DNA of 64,000 nucleotides from Glandiceps talaboti (lineage: Eukaryota > Hemichordata > Enteropneusta > Spengelidae): NCBI RefSeq assembly GCF_964340395.1, contig NC_135561.1:9150732-9214731 (forward strand). Reading direction: 5' to 3'. The position numbers were made by a program, and so were the translations under genes. The first letter of the stretch is position 1. Every line of letters begins with the position of its first letter. This document shows positions 63,315 through 64,000 of the stretch, one piece after another. The notes under the pieces are model-generated. The model saw only the letters and a program-made list of their open reading frames with translations. It had not been told where the DNA came from and did not search any database.

Positions 63315-64000
63315 TGACACATTCAATTGAGACCATGGAATTTTTATCTGCTGACTGTGACTAGTTTTTAATCTTACAGGGTCTGAAACCATGGAATTTC
63401 TATCTGCTGACTGTGACTAGTTTTTAATCTTACAGGGTCTAAAACCATGGAATTTTTATCAGCTGACCGTGACTAGTTTTTAATCTTACAGGGTCTAAAA
63501 CCATGGCATTTATCAGTTGACTGTGACTAGTTTTTAATCTTACAGGGTCTGAGACCATGGGATTTATCAGCTGACTGTGACTAGTTTTTAATCTTACAGG
63601 GTCTGAGACCATGGGATTTATCAGCTGACTGTGACTATATTTATTTGACAAATATTGGTTCCACAGTCACAGTCCTGTACAGCTGATAAGTTGTTATTTT
63701 GTATCACCAAAACAGAATTGTAACAGCCCTGCATGTAGACTTTGAAAGATGTTATTTTGTACGGACTAAAACCAGAACTGGTCACAGCCCTGTACAGCTG
63801 ATAAGTTGTTATTTTGTAGGGACTAAAACCAGAGCTGGTCACAGCCCTGTACAGCTGATAAGTTGTTATTTTGTACGGACTAAAACCAGGACTAGTCACA
63901 GCCCTGTACAGCAGATAATTGTTATTTTGTACGGACTAAAACCAGGACTAGTCACAGCCCTGTACAGCAGATAAGGTGTTATTTTGTAGGGACTAAAACC
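63315..64000. repeat. Opposed minisatellite arrays, running off the window
   Basis: 63315-63640 has six copies of a 50-58 bp unit (CTGACTGTGACTAGTTTTTA, ATCTTACAGGGTCT, ACCATGG). From 63660 to the edge, six copies of a 56-bp unit (ACTAGTCACAGCCCTGTACA, GCTGATAAGTTGTTATTTTG) read as its partial complement: AGTCACAG and CAGCTGATAA appear in both when one is reversed. Confidence 0.88.

Larger units (their letters stand above)
53360..64000. other. Intergenic interval after ADA, no supported gene
   Basis: Holds the ADA 3' UTR, long minisatellites, a foldback MITE and inverted repeats, listed separately. A 160-residue frame at 60937-61419 (+) matches no family and its end overlaps a repeat. 57.0-57.9 kb, 59.0-59.9 kb and 60.3-60.9 kb show nothing else. 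Confidence 0.55.

Overview
This is an AT-rich animal nuclear window with GT-AG introns, long introns and very dense repeats. All five recognisable genes are metazoan: a class III sugar transporter, MRPS14, EF1A, MPV17 and ADA. Protein style, intron phases, compact 3' ends and the repeat load suggest a marine invertebrate, most likely a non-vertebrate deuterostome. That placement is inference; no phylogeny was run. I see no bacterial operon, CRISPR array, virus or toxin gene.

Layout. 244-3234 (+) is the 3' part of a GLUT8-like transporter whose 5' exons lie left of the window. 3.2-13.4 kb has no gene I can support and holds repeats, including a 210-bp-arm hairpin at 5331-5812 and copies of a foldback MITE. 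13423-15744 (+) is MRPS14 (3 exons). 15.7-23.9 kb is intergenic, with a retroelement 3' end, a 2.1-kb foldback element (17807-19926) and a 600-bp microsatellite. 23948-32118 (+) is EF1A: TATA and TOP promoter, one noncoding exon and six coding exons, complete at 462 aa. 36065-42862 (-) is MPV17 (6 exons, 184 aa), tail-to-tail with EF1A. 44212-53359 (+) is adenosine deaminase (8 exons, about 370 aa), head-to-head with MPV17 across 1.35 kb. 53.4-64 kb is intergenic and dominated by minisatellites, another foldback MITE copy and a pair of opposed tandem arrays.

The genes do not form a pathway: they are housekeeping or metabolic loci (sugar transport, mitochondrial translation, cytosolic elongation, mitochondrial inner membrane, purine salvage). 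The unusual material is in the introns and spacers. At least four small inverted-repeat or MITE-like families occur two to five times each, several large hairpins are present (one inside an EF1A intron), and the 3' part of ADA exon 5 has been copied twice into the following intron. No convincing new multi-gene system is visible; the best candidates for novelty are the 2.1-kb foldback element and the hairpin families. Exon boundaries were read by eye from splice sites, phase and remembered family sequence, and similarity statements between repeats are visual alignments.
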